Shown: positions 53,554 through 61,036 of the stretch, one piece after another
Layout of the letters: every line of letters begins with the position of its first letter
How positions within the stretch are numbered: the stretch's first letter is position 1
NCBI RefSeq assembly: GCF_035917275.1
Contig: NZ_CP108508.1
Span: forward strand, 5,394,001 to 5,458,000
Origin: Streptomyces sp. NBC_01237
GTDB taxonomy: Bacteria; Actinomycetota; Actinomycetes; Streptomycetales; Streptomycetaceae
Length of the DNA stretch: 64,000 nt
Reading direction: 5' to 3'
Made by a program: the position numbers and the translations under genes
The notes under the pieces: model-generated
Seen by the model: only the letters and a program-made list of their open reading frames with translations
Told to the model about the DNA's origin: nothing
Database searches by the model: none

Positions 53554-53829
53554 TCACGCCGCCATGGCCCGCTCGCCGCCCTCGGCGTCCTCCGCGCAGG
53601 CGACGGCCAGGCCGTCCAGCGACAGGCCCAGCGCGTGGGCCAGGGCCGCCACGGTGAAGAAGGCCGGGGTCGGGGCCCGGCCGGTCTCGATCTTGCGGAG
53701 GGTTTCCGCGGACACTCCGGCCGCCGCTGCCACGTCCACCATGCTGCGGTCACCGCGGGCCTCGCGGAGCAGGGCCCCGAACCGCTGCCCACGTCGACGC
53801 TCCTGCGGGCTCAAAGGAACTCTCACCAT
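53554..53829 (-). CDS. Small XRE-family regulator
   Basis: 91 aa. HTH residues about 15-70: RFGALLREARGDRSMVDVAA, AAGVSAETLRKIETGRAPTP, then FFTVAALAHALGLSLDGLAV. Start ATG 53829. It is divergent from a methionine aminopeptidase gene with a 22-base palindrome between them, so it probably represses both. Confidence 0.85.
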   Translation of the reverse strand: MVRVPLSPQERRRGQRFGALLREARGDRSMVDVAAAAGVSAETLRKIETGRAPTPAFFTVAALAHALGLSLDGLAVACAEDAEGGERAMAA

Positions 53830-53836
53830 GTCCGTG

Positions 53837-53858
53837 ATACTAATACCGGTATAAGTAT
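53837..53858. promoter_or_regulatory. 22-base operator palindrome
   Basis: Halves ATACTAATACC and GGTATAAGTAT: a palindrome with only one symmetric mismatch pair, centred between 53847 and 53848. It lies 8 bases from the XRE start and 33 bases from the aminopeptidase start. Inferred binding site of the XRE regulator. Confidence 0.7.
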
Positions 53859-53890
53859 TGGGTAGCGGCGCATCGCAAGGAGTCAGGAAC

Positions 53891-54658
53891 ATGGTGGAGA
53901 TCAAGACCGACACGGCAATGGACGCGATGCGGGAGGCGGGACGCGTCGTGGCCCACGCACTGGCGGCCGGTCGCGCGGCGGCAGCCGTGGGAGTCCGCCT
54001 GAGCGAGCTCGACGAAGCCGCCCGCACCGTTCTCGACAAGGCCGGAGCGCGCTCTCCGTTCCTCGGATACCGACCGTCCTTCGCCCCCACCCCCTTCCCC
54101 GCGGTGCTGTGCGTGTCCGTGAACGACGCCGTCGCGCACGGCATCCCCGGCGACTACCGCCTGCGCGACGGCGACCTGGTCGGCCTCGACTGCGGAGCCG
54201 AACTCGACGGCTGGACCGGGGACGCCGCGATCAGCTTCATCGTCGGCACCCCTCGCCCCGCCGACCTCGAACTCATCGCCGCCACCCAGCGGGCCCTGGA
54301 CGCGGGCATCGCCGCCGCCACCACCGGCCACCGGATCGGAGACATCTCCCATGCCATCGGCGCGGTCGCCCGCAAGGCCGGCTGCGGCATGCCCTCCGAC
54401 TTCGGCGGCCACGGCATCGGCCGCACGATGCACGAAGATCCCCACGTCCCCAACCACGGACGGCCCGGCCGCGGTTTCCCCCTGCGCCACGGCCTCACGC
54501 TCGCCATCGAGCCCATGCTCATGGCCGGAGGGCACAACGACTACTACACCGACCCCGACGGATGGACCCTGCGCACGATCGACGGCAGCCGGGCCGCCCA
54601 CATCGAACACACCATCGCCGTCACCGAGGACGGCCCCCGCATCCTGACCCTGCCCTGA
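53891..54658 (+). CDS. Methionine aminopeptidase, type I, second copy
   Basis: 255 aa. All active-site residues are present: His83, Asp100, Asp111, His174, Glu207 and Glu239. It differs from the housekeeping Map (17572-18408): shorter, MVEIKTDTAMDAMREAGRVV at the start and a different substrate-loop region. AAGGAG is 9 bases before ATG 53891. Linked to a divergent XRE regulator, so it is probably inducible. Family knowledge: extra Map copies in Streptomyces can serve stress or inhibitor resistance; that is inference here. Confidence 0.93.
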   Translation: MVEIKTDTAMDAMREAGRVVAHALAAGRAAAAVGVRLSELDEAARTVLDKAGARSPFLGYRPSFAPTPFPAVLCVSVNDAVAHGIPGDYRLRDGDLVGLDCGAELDGWTGDAAISFIVGTPRPADLELIAATQRALDAGIAAATTGHRIGDISHAIGAVARKAGCGMPSDFGGHGIGRTMHEDPHVPNHGRPGRGFPLRHGLTLAIEPMLMAGGHNDYYTDPDGWTLRTIDGSRAAHIEHTIAVTEDGPRILTLP

Positions 54659-54764
54659 CCACGGATCCGCTCACATCCGGCGGCCGGGCACGGCACCGCC
54701 GTACGCGGGTTGACCGACCTCAGGAGCAACCGCGGACCGGAGTCGGTGCGGCCCGAGAAGCTCC

Positions 54765-55493
54765 TCAGGCCGCCGTCAGCGCCGCCAGGGCGCGGTCCAT
54801 CGCGGCGTTGAACTCCTCCGGCGTCAGCGGCAGCCGGGACTTGACGTCCCGGCTCCACCGGTCGGCGAGGACCTCGGCGGAACCCGCCTCGACACCGTCG
54901 AGCGCCGCGTCGGCCAGGTCCGACGGTGCGATCTTGTCCACGGGCCAGCCCGCGGCCATGTCGGTGTCGGCCAGGCCGAGGTGCACCGCCGTCACGAGCG
55001 TGCCCTGCTCGGCGAGTTCCAGGCGGACGCCGTTGGTCATGGCCCAGGCCGCGGCCTTGGTCAGGTGGTAGGCGTTGGCGCCCTTGCCCCCGAACCACGA
55101 CATGGCGGAGAGCACGTTGACGATCGCGCCCCCGCCGTTCCCGGCGAGCGTCGGCGCGAACTCCCGGACCATTCCCAGGTGGCCGAACACGTTGGTCTCC
55201 AGCTCGTGCCGCACCGCGTCCAGCGAACCGGTGACCAGGTCGGTCCCCGTCTGGATCCCCGCGTTGTTGATGAGCAGCGAGACGTCCGGGGCGGCCTCGG
55301 CGGCGGCCCGCACGGCCGCGGGATCGGCGATGTCGAGGGGCAGCACCACGACCCCGGGCAGGTCCACGGTCTCCGGCCGGCGGGCCGTCGCGTAGACCTT
55401 GCGGGCGCCCCGTTCGAGCAGGCGCTGGGCGAAGGCGCGGCCCAGGCCGCGGTTGGCTCCGGTGACAAGGGCGACTGAGTTGTTGATGTCCAT
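54765..55493 (-). CDS. SDR family oxidoreductase
   Basis: 242 aa. TGANRGLG at 11-18, NNAG at 76-79, Ser129, Tyr142 and Lys146. Start ATG 55493. A promoter with TTGCCC and TAGCGT across a MerR-type dyad would start transcription at or next to the ATG, so the mRNA is probably leaderless. It is divergent from and presumably controlled by the MerR protein. The substrate is unknown. Confidence 0.92.
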   Translation of the reverse strand: MDINNSVALVTGANRGLGRAFAQRLLERGARKVYATARRPETVDLPGVVVLPLDIADPAAVRAAAEAAPDVSLLINNAGIQTGTDLVTGSLDAVRHELETNVFGHLGMVREFAPTLAGNGGGAIVNVLSAMSWFGGKGANAYHLTKAAAWAMTNGVRLELAEQGTLVTAVHLGLADTDMAAGWPVDKIAPSDLADAALDGVEAGSAEVLADRWSRDVKSRLPLTPEEFNAAMDRALAALTAA

Positions 55494-55500
55494 GCCCGGT

Positions 55501-55532
55501 ACGCTAAAACCTGACGTTGACGTCAGGGGCAA
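55501..55532 (-). promoter_or_regulatory. MerR-type promoter/operator for the SDR gene
   Basis: On the minus strand, TTGCCC (55532-55527) and TAGCGT (55506-55501) are 20 bases apart, and the dyad CCTGACGT-N2-ACGTCAGG (55510-55527) fills the spacer. This is the layout of MerR-activated promoters. The -10 ends 7 bases before ATG 55493. Confidence 0.7.
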
Positions 55533-55568
55533 GCGTCGGTCATCAGGGCCGGGGTGAGAGGAGTCACC

Positions 55569-55946
55569 ATGACCGTCACAGAGGCCGCGGCCGGGCGGCT
55601 GATCCGCATCGGCGAGGTGGCGCGCGGTGCCGGCGTCTCGGTACGCGCCGTGCGCTACTACGAGCAGCAGGGGTTGCTCATCGCGGAGCGCAGCCCTTCC
55701 GGCCAGCGCCTCTACCGACAGGACGCCATCGCCCGGGTCCAATTCTTCCAGCAGATGTACGCCGCCGGCCTGACCAGCCGAAGGATCACGGAACTCCTTC
55801 CGTGCTGGGACTCCGGGCACACCGATGCCGAGCAACGAGCCATGCTGCGCGCCGAGCGCGACCGGATCCAGGCCAAGGCCGACGACCTCCAGGCCGCCCT
55901 GGACCGCCTCGACGAGGTCATCGCGGTCACGGACACGCACCCGTAG
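55569..55946 (+). CDS. MerR family transcriptional regulator
   Basis: 125 aa. Winged helix: LIRIGEVARGAGVSVRAVRY, YEQQGLLIAERSPSGQRLYR; then the dimerisation helix (RAERDRIQAKADDLQAALDR). No metal-binding cysteine motif is present, only CWDSGHTDA in the middle. Divergent from the SDR gene and likely its regulator. Confidence 0.9.
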   Translation: MTVTEAAAGRLIRIGEVARGAGVSVRAVRYYEQQGLLIAERSPSGQRLYRQDAIARVQFFQQMYAAGLTSRRITELLPCWDSGHTDAEQRAMLRAERDRIQAKADDLQAALDRLDEVIAVTDTHP

Positions 55947-55990
55947 GCACGGTCGGCCGGACGCCGCTCCGGCGATCTGCGGGTGGCGTG

Positions 55991-56578
55991 CTAGGCGTTG
56001 CCCGGTGCGGCCGACCCGGCGGCAGCCTGCTCGATCTTCGCGCAGTGGGCCGCACGGGCTTCCTCGTCGATCGGCTGCTCGTGTTCGGGGCGCAGCCCGG
56101 TCCGGCCGTCGAGGCCCTCACGCAGGACATCGGCCTGCCCGGCATGCCGGATGGTCTCGCCGAGGACATGGACCACGATGGCGAACAGGTTCGTGTCGGC
56201 GTGCGGCTCCGGCCACCACGGGACGTGGCCGGGGGCGTCGAGGGCAAGCTCGTTGATCGTCGCGTCCGAGTGTTCCCACGTGCGCCGGTAGAACCCGATG
56301 ATCCGATCGCGGGTCTCGTCCTCGGTCGCCCACAGATCGCTGCCGTCGGAGTCCTGCCACCGGGGCAGCGATTCCGGGGAAGGGCGGTCGAAGACCTCGC
56401 CGAAGTACCTGGCCTCGATGTTGGCCATGTGTTTGACGAGGCCGAGGAGGTTGGTCCCGGTCGCTGTCAAAGGCCGGCGGGCGTCGTATGCGGACAAGCC
56501 GTCGAGTTTCCAGAGCAGCGCCTCGCGGTCCCGCCGCAGTCTTCCGTGCAGGTTGTCCTTCGCGAATTCATCGATCAT
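55991..56578 (-). CDS. DinB-fold protein (DUF664-like), copy 1
   Basis: 195 aa four-helix DinB/YfiT-type protein: LLWKLDGLSAYDARRPLTAT, NLLGLVKHMANIEARYFGEV, VHVLGETIRHAGQADVLREG. The third metal-site histidine found in the other two copies (RHNGHLD, RHAGHAD) is Gln here (RHAGQAD), so metal binding may be altered. Family knowledge: related proteins bind metals and some are thiol-dependent transferases. Start ATG 56578. Confidence 0.88.
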   Translation of the reverse strand: MIDEFAKDNLHGRLRRDREALLWKLDGLSAYDARRPLTATGTNLLGLVKHMANIEARYFGEVFDRPSPESLPRWQDSDGSDLWATEDETRDRIIGFYRRTWEHSDATINELALDAPGHVPWWPEPHADTNLFAIVVHVLGETIRHAGQADVLREGLDGRTGLRPEHEQPIDEEARAAHCAKIEQAAAGSAAPGNA

Positions 56579-57116
56579 GCGGCATGAGCCTGCCATGGGC
56601 TGTTCGTGGTCTCAAGATCCCTTACGTGGTCCGCAGGGCCTCGCCTGTTACGCGTCCTCAGCCGTCACCCCGATCGGTGTCCGGACCGAAGGAGCGCGGT
56701 GACGAGGACGAGGGGTGCGAAGGCGTCTGTGGTGGCGAGGGTGACGGCGTAGCCCTTTCGTCGGCATACAGCCTCAAGCCTGACGTAAGGGGAGGGCCAA
56801 TTCCCGCTCTCTGGGCATCGGCGCGCGGCCTTGCCCACCTCAAGTCCTGGAGGGCCTTCCGTCCCGCCCGCCACAACCACATGACGTCAATTGCCAAGTA
56901 CTCACCCCGGAGTGGCACCGCTGAAGAATCAACCTCACTGTTGGCGGCAAAGGAAGTCCATGACTGTCCGTACCGCTGTGGCAGTGGCATTGGGCGACGG
57001 TACAATGCAGATCCGAAACTGTGCCGACGGCTATTGTCGGTGAATGTGATGGTGCGGTACAGGCAAATACCGGCACCGGTCCACGGCATGACAATGGTTA
57101 CGCGAGGGGTGCATCT
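56579..57116. other. Spacer without a supported gene; GC content falls toward its right end
   Basis: 538 bases. Several frames are open in part, but none shows family similarity or a good ribosome binding site. From about 56880 the sequence becomes AT-richer than the rest of the window, continuing into the small membrane protein gene at 57117. It may carry that gene's promoter or be a remnant of imported DNA. Confidence 0.35.
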
Positions 57117-57452
57117 GTGGATTTCGCCATAGCTATTTCCATCATTATTTCCGTCATTATTGTCGCAGGCAGCATCGCCTATATTGTGTATCTTTTTTTC
57201 CGCGACCAAAAGATCTGGTCGCAGGGACGGGATATTCGGGTCCTGGTGGAGGATGTTCGCCATGTGGGTACCAACGACAGCGGATCCGTCACCATAGATT
57301 ACCGGCTCTCATGGAATGAGGGCGGCGTGGTCAGGCATGTGGAAGGCAGGGATACCATTCTGGCCATCCGCTCATCGGCGGTGCAGAAAGGCTGCGAGGT
57401 CGATATCAGGTATGTGGACGACGACCACCTTTTGTTTGTCTTTGATAAGTAG
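57117..57452 (+). CDS. Small single-pass membrane protein of unusual base composition
   Basis: 111 aa from GTG 57117 after GAGGGG. Residues 2-26 form one membrane helix (DFAIAISIIISVIIVAGSIA); the rest is a soluble beta-rich domain (VLVEDVRHVGTNDSGSVTID, YRLSWNEGGVVRHVEGRDTI, VDIRYVDDDHLLFVF). The gene uses many A/T-ending codons (ATT, TTT, ATA), unlike all neighbours, which suggests recent acquisition. The fold resembles small DUF3592-like proteins, but I cannot assign it. Confidence 0.7.
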   Translation: MDFAIAISIIISVIIVAGSIAYIVYLFFRDQKIWSQGRDIRVLVEDVRHVGTNDSGSVTIDYRLSWNEGGVVRHVEGRDTILAIRSSAVQKGCEVDIRYVDDDHLLFVFDK

Positions 57453-57614
57453 AGAGCGCAAGGGTTTCACGATTCCCGCCGCGCCGTAGGCCAGCAGGAA
57501 GACGGTGATCAACCCCTCCGGGCGGGGTCCCGCGGCCGGTCCCGCTTGCCCGCTCGCCCGCGCGGCTGCGAAATCACGCGACACCGCGTCCGAGTTGTGG
57601 GAGCCTCACCCGCG

Positions 57615-58130
57615 ATGACACAACGAACCGATACGCCCCCCACGTGGGACGAACGTACGCAGCTGGCCACCTTTCTGGATTACGCCCGTGACACGGCGCG
57701 AACCAAGTGTGAGGGCGTGTCCGAGGAGGATGCCCGCAGGGCGCCGCTCCCGAATTCACCGTTGATGACGATGTGCGGGCTGATCAGCCATCTGCGATGG
57801 GTCGAACATCACTGGATCCAGGTGATGTTCCTCGGTGAGGAACCCGAGGGGCCGCTCACTGCGGCGACCGACGACGACCCCGACCCCGAGATGCGGACGG
57901 CGGTCGACGTCCCCCTGCCTCGGCTTCTCGCCGAGTACGAGGAACAGAGCGCCCGCTACCGCCGCCTGGTGGCCGATCGCGACCTGGACTCGACGGCCGA
58001 GCGCCCTATCGGCGACGGCCGCCATGTGGACCTGCGCTGGGTGGTCCTCCACCTCATCGAGGAGATTTCCCGCCACAACGGTCACCTCGATGTGGTGCGT
58101 GAACTCGTGGACGGGCAGACCGGCGTCTAG
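57615..58130 (+). CDS. DinB-fold protein, copy 2
   Basis: 171 aa. TFLDYARDTARTKCEGVSEE, MCGLISHLRWVEHHWIQVMF and LHLIEEISRHNGHLDVVREL carry the DinB histidines. Start ATG 57615; an upstream open frame from 57546 lacks similarity. It converges with the graspetide-type ATP-grasp gene. Function unknown. Confidence 0.9.
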   Translation: MTQRTDTPPTWDERTQLATFLDYARDTARTKCEGVSEEDARRAPLPNSPLMTMCGLISHLRWVEHHWIQVMFLGEEPEGPLTAATDDDPDPEMRTAVDVPLPRLLAEYEEQSARYRRLVADRDLDSTAERPIGDGRHVDLRWVVLHLIEEISRHNGHLDVVRELVDGQTGV

Positions 58131-58205
58131 ATCATCGCGTCACCGCCGCTCGGTGAGCCGGGTGATGGTGACCGTTGCCGCAATCGTTCGCCGATTCCCC
58201 GACGG

Positions 58206-59144
58206 TCAGGCGTCGGCGGCCTCCGCGATGAGGAAGTCCAGGAAGCGGTCGGCCAGTGGTTCGCCCAGGAGGGGTTCCAGGAACAGGAACTGGCCCTGGG
58301 GGTTGACCTCCAGCCATACCGGTTCGCCGTCCGGCATCAGCTTGATGTCGATGATCCCCATACGCAGGTCGAGCCGACGCAGGACCGCCGTGACCCGGCG
58401 GGCGAGCGGTTCCGGAACCTCCCACTTGGTGATGGGAACGTTCAGATCGGGGCGCCAGTCGAGCCGGTCCGTTTCGATGAGGGCCGCGCACATGTCTTCG
58501 CCGAAGCAGTTGAGCCGGACATGGCGCCTGCCGGGGACGTACTCCTGGTAGACGGCGGGGCACACCCGGAAGGACTCCTCGGGGATCGAGGACGGGTCGT
58601 CGAGGTACTGAGTGAACATCAGCGGCCCGCTCGCCCCCAGCACCGGCTTCACGATGACCCGGCCGGTGCGGCGGACGAACTCGATCACTTCCTGGCGCGA
58701 CTGCGACACCAGGGTGCGCGGTACGCGGAAGCCTTCCTCCCGTGCGACGGCGAGCTGGTACAGCTTGTCCGCCGCACGGTCGGTCGCCTCCGGGGATGAC
58801 ACCCACCGGCCGGTGAAGGCGGCCGCCAGCATGCCTCCGAGCGCTCCGCGGCAGTCGTTGTTGACCAGCCGCCGCTCGTGGTCGTTCGCCGCGTCCGCGG
58901 AGTTCTGCTGGTTCGCCCTCATCCTCCGCCACCACAGCACCGAGACGTCCTCCAGCGGTACCGCGATCCCTTCCGAGGTCAGAACCGTGGCGGGCGAGTC
59001 CCGGTGCGAACTCCAACTGAGGCTGGGCCGCCCGCTGATCCGGTCGCATTCAACGACGTGGAACGGGCTGTAGTGGCGGCGGGCCGCGGCCTCACGGATG
59101 GCGAGTGTGTGCAGATCATCCTCGATCGATACCGTGAGGATCAT
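58206..59144 (-). CDS. ATP-grasp ribosomal peptide maturase (graspetide synthetase-like)
   Basis: 312 aa. The N-terminal domain has VSIEDDLHTLAIREAAARRH and the VSVLWWRRMRANQQ motif characteristic of MvdD/PsnB-type RiPP ligases. The ATP-grasp core follows: GRVIVKPVLGASGPLMFTQY, YQEYVPGRRHVRLNCFGED, MGIIDIKLMPDGEPVWLEVN then PQGQFLFLE (Mg-binding Glu/Asn). Family knowledge: these enzymes form side-chain ester or amide links between Ser/Thr/Lys and Asp/Glu of a precursor. Its start overlaps the stop of the small precursor gene (TAATG), so the two are coupled. No transporter, protease or methyltransferase is adjacent. Confidence 0.82.
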   Translation of the reverse strand: MILTVSIEDDLHTLAIREAAARRHYSPFHVVECDRISGRPSLSWSSHRDSPATVLTSEGIAVPLEDVSVLWWRRMRANQQNSADAANDHERRLVNNDCRGALGGMLAAAFTGRWVSSPEATDRAADKLYQLAVAREEGFRVPRTLVSQSRQEVIEFVRRTGRVIVKPVLGASGPLMFTQYLDDPSSIPEESFRVCPAVYQEYVPGRRHVRLNCFGEDMCAALIETDRLDWRPDLNVPITKWEVPEPLARRVTAVLRRLDLRMGIIDIKLMPDGEPVWLEVNPQGQFLFLEPLLGEPLADRFLDFLIAEAADA

Positions 59145-59419
59145 TATTCGGGACAGTCCACGCAGCAGTCATCGGTGCAGCCGCACGAGCAGGACTCGGA
59201 CGCCGAGCCCGCCATGTAGCTGGCATCGATCCTGAGGCCCGTCGTGGCCCGAACCCCTTCTTCCCACGCCCGCAACTCCTCCGGGGTCTGTAGGTAGATA
59301 TAGGACTCGGGCTGGACACGCAGGACGACCGGGGGCGCTGCGGCCGCAGCCGCGGAAGAGAACTTCGTCAGTCCCTTGCGTTCCTGTTCAACCGGATCTC
59401 CGAGCTTGAAGGAGGTCAT
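59144..59419 (-). CDS. RiPP precursor peptide, putative graspetide with Cys-rich core
   Basis: 91 aa from ATG 59419 (ATG 59428 would add three residues). The leader reads MTSFKLGDPVEQERKGLTKF, an Ala/Pro run, VVLRVQPESYIYLQTPEELR and AWEEGVRATTGLRIDASYMA. The last 20 residues (GSASESCSCGCTDDCCVDCP plus E) hold six Cys, plus Ser/Thr and Asp/Glu, the residue types joined by graspetide synthetases. Six cysteines are not typical of known microviridin-like cores. A GGAG lies about 10 bases upstream. It is directly followed by and overlaps the ATP-grasp gene. Confidence 0.8.
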   Translation of the reverse strand: MTSFKLGDPVEQERKGLTKFSSAAAAAAPPVVLRVQPESYIYLQTPEELRAWEEGVRATTGLRIDASYMAGSASESCSCGCTDDCCVDCPE

Positions 59420-59887
59420 GATGACCATCTCCGCTGTGCGTCGATTTGGTTAACACTCCTCTCACCATCACACCACCGTGGGCCCGTCTCCGCATCTTGA
59501 ACTAGGCGCGGTTTCAACTTCCTTGGACGTACGGACTTCAGTGGGGGAGGCGGGGCGAACCTGGCAGCCGGTGCACCGCGCGGCACCGGATCGTGACCGG
59601 CCGCGACCCGGTGTGCCATGTCGTGGGTCGGGGCGTCGCGGTGGAGCGGGTCCCGGTCGGCCACGACGTAAAAGCTTTTCAAGAACCGAGAGGAAAGAAC
59701 CCTTCCCCACCCCTGTCCCCGGCCATCCGCAGGGCGTCACCCGCACGGGTGAGGTTTGCCAACTGAGCTGGATTTCGGGCTGGTTGGCTGGCATATGCTC
59801 ACGCTCACCACCCAGACATGCGACGACCCCCGACCGGGCTGCAATCCCGATCGAGGGTCTGGCCGCCGAGGAAGTAGGAGCTTCCCG
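59420..59887. promoter_or_regulatory. Divergent spacer: precursor promoter (left) and HTH copy B upstream region (right)
   Basis: 468 bases without a supported gene. The right half (about 59740-59887) is about 80% identical by eye to the 150 bases before HTH copy A, including GGGTGAGGTTTGCCAACTG, GGCATATGCTC and TGCAATCCCGATCGAGGG. A hairpin matching that of copy A lies at 59585-59612. The left part presumably holds the promoter of the RiPP genes; no clear -35/-10 pair is seen. Confidence 0.5.
59585..59612. repeat. Hairpin homologous to the one before HTH copy A
   Basis: ACCGGATCGTG, 6-base loop ACCGGC, CGCGACCCGGT. It has the same length, loop size and most bases as 2919-2946, with two imperfect pairs. 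It lies at a similar distance upstream of its HTH gene. Confidence 0.6.
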
Positions 59888-60934
59888 ATGGATACCCAGC
59901 AGGTTAGCGTGCCCCCGCGTGCCCCGTCACACGGTGTCGTGCACCTCAACGTCCGGCTGACCGAGCGCTTCTCGATCATCTCCAACGCCCTTTCCCAGCA
60001 CGGCGATCTGTCGCTGGTCGCGATCGGCCTCAGCACGTACATCCAGTCGCTGCCCGCCGGAACGAAGGTCGGCATCAAGGTGCTCGCCGAGCGTTTCAAG
60101 GAGGGCGAGAGGTGCATCGCCGGTGCGCTGCGCGAGCTGGAGGTCCATGGCTTCCTGCGGCGGGTCCGCGTGCACCTTCGCGACGGCCGCATCGCGACGC
60201 GTACGGAGTCGTACAACCTGCCGGAGCGCGACCGGCACCCGCAGGAAGCCCCGAAGAGCCGACGGAACACCAGCGGTCCGGGATCTCCGAAGGCTCCGGA
60301 GCGAGCAGCGCCGCCCGCGCCACCCGGCCCGTCGCGGCGCCCCGCGCCGACGCCCGTACGGGAGCCCGCCCCCGCGCCGACGCCCCGGCCCGCCGCGGCG
60401 CCCGTAGGGGAGCCGATTCCCGCGCCGATGCCCGTAGGGGAGCCGACTCCCGCGCCGATGCCCGTACGGGAGCGGACTCCCGCGCCCCGCCTCGTACCGC
60501 CACCCACCGCGCCCAAGCCGCCGCCCCCGCCGCTCCCCGTACCGCAGGCCGTGACGCCCCAGTTGCACCGGGCGGCTGCCGATCTCCTCGCCGGTCTTCC
60601 GCGCACGGTGCCTCATCTGGTCCTCTCCGAGCGCGATGTCCAGGACCTCACACCCGGTGCCGCCGCCTGGCTCGAACGCGGCGCCACCCCGGCCGCCCTC
60701 CGCGCCGCCCTGACCGGTGACCTCCCCGTACCGCTCAAGCATCCGGCGAAGCTCCTGAGGCACCGGCTCATCGCCCTGCTGCCGCCCCTGCTGCCGACGG
60801 CGCCACCGGTCGTCCCGATGCAGAACTGCGACGACTGCGACCGGGCCTTCCGCTCACCGGACGCGGGCCCCTGCCGGGACTGCCGGGCCTACCGGGCCGA
60901 AGCCTTCCGCGAACCGGACCTGCTCAGCGCGTGA
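59888..60934 (+). CDS. HTH / zinc-ribbon regulator, copy B
   Basis: 348 aa, paralogue of 1568-2641. The winged-helix domain is at about 20-110 (GTKVGIKVLAERFKEGERCI, AGALRELEVHGFLRRVRVHL). The linker is Pro-rich with three exact 30-bp DNA repeats (60401-60490: PVGEPIPAPM type). The C-terminal half has LTPGAAAWLERGATPAALRA, KHPAKLLRHRLIALLPPL and the zinc ribbon C-x2-C-x11-C-x2-C (NCDDCDRAFRSPDAGPCRDC). Start ATG 59888 with GAGGAAGTAGGAG upstream. It is next to the RiPP genes, transcribed away from them, so it could regulate them; that is speculative. Confidence 0.8.
   Translation: MDTQQVSVPPRAPSHGVVHLNVRLTERFSIISNALSQHGDLSLVAIGLSTYIQSLPAGTKVGIKVLAERFKEGERCIAGALRELEVHGFLRRVRVHLRDGRIATRTESYNLPERDRHPQEAPKSRRNTSGPGSPKAPERAAPPAPPGPSRRPAPTPVREPAPAPTPRPAAAPVGEPIPAPMPVGEPTPAPMPVRERTPAPRLVPPPTAPKPPPPPLPVPQAVTPQLHRAAADLLAGLPRTVPHLVLSERDVQDLTPGAAAWLERGATPAALRAALTGDLPVPLKHPAKLLRHRLIALLPPLLPTAPPVVPMQNCDDCDRAFRSPDAGPCRDCRAYRAEAFREPDLLSA
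60401..60490 (+). repeat. Three 30-bp tandem repeats inside HTH copy B
   Basis: Units at 60401, 60431 and 60461, each CCCGTAGGGGAGCCGATTCC plus CGCGCCGATG with few changes, encode ten-residue Pro-rich repeats in the linker. Copy A has a linker without this repeat. Confidence 0.85.
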
Positions 60935-61036
60935 GGGGCGGGGGATGCTCGTCTCCTAGTACCGACCGAAGGGGCCTTGCTCCGGGGGAAGTCGGGGTCG
61001 CGCGGCCGGTCACGGGCCGCCCCCCGGCGTCGTCCT

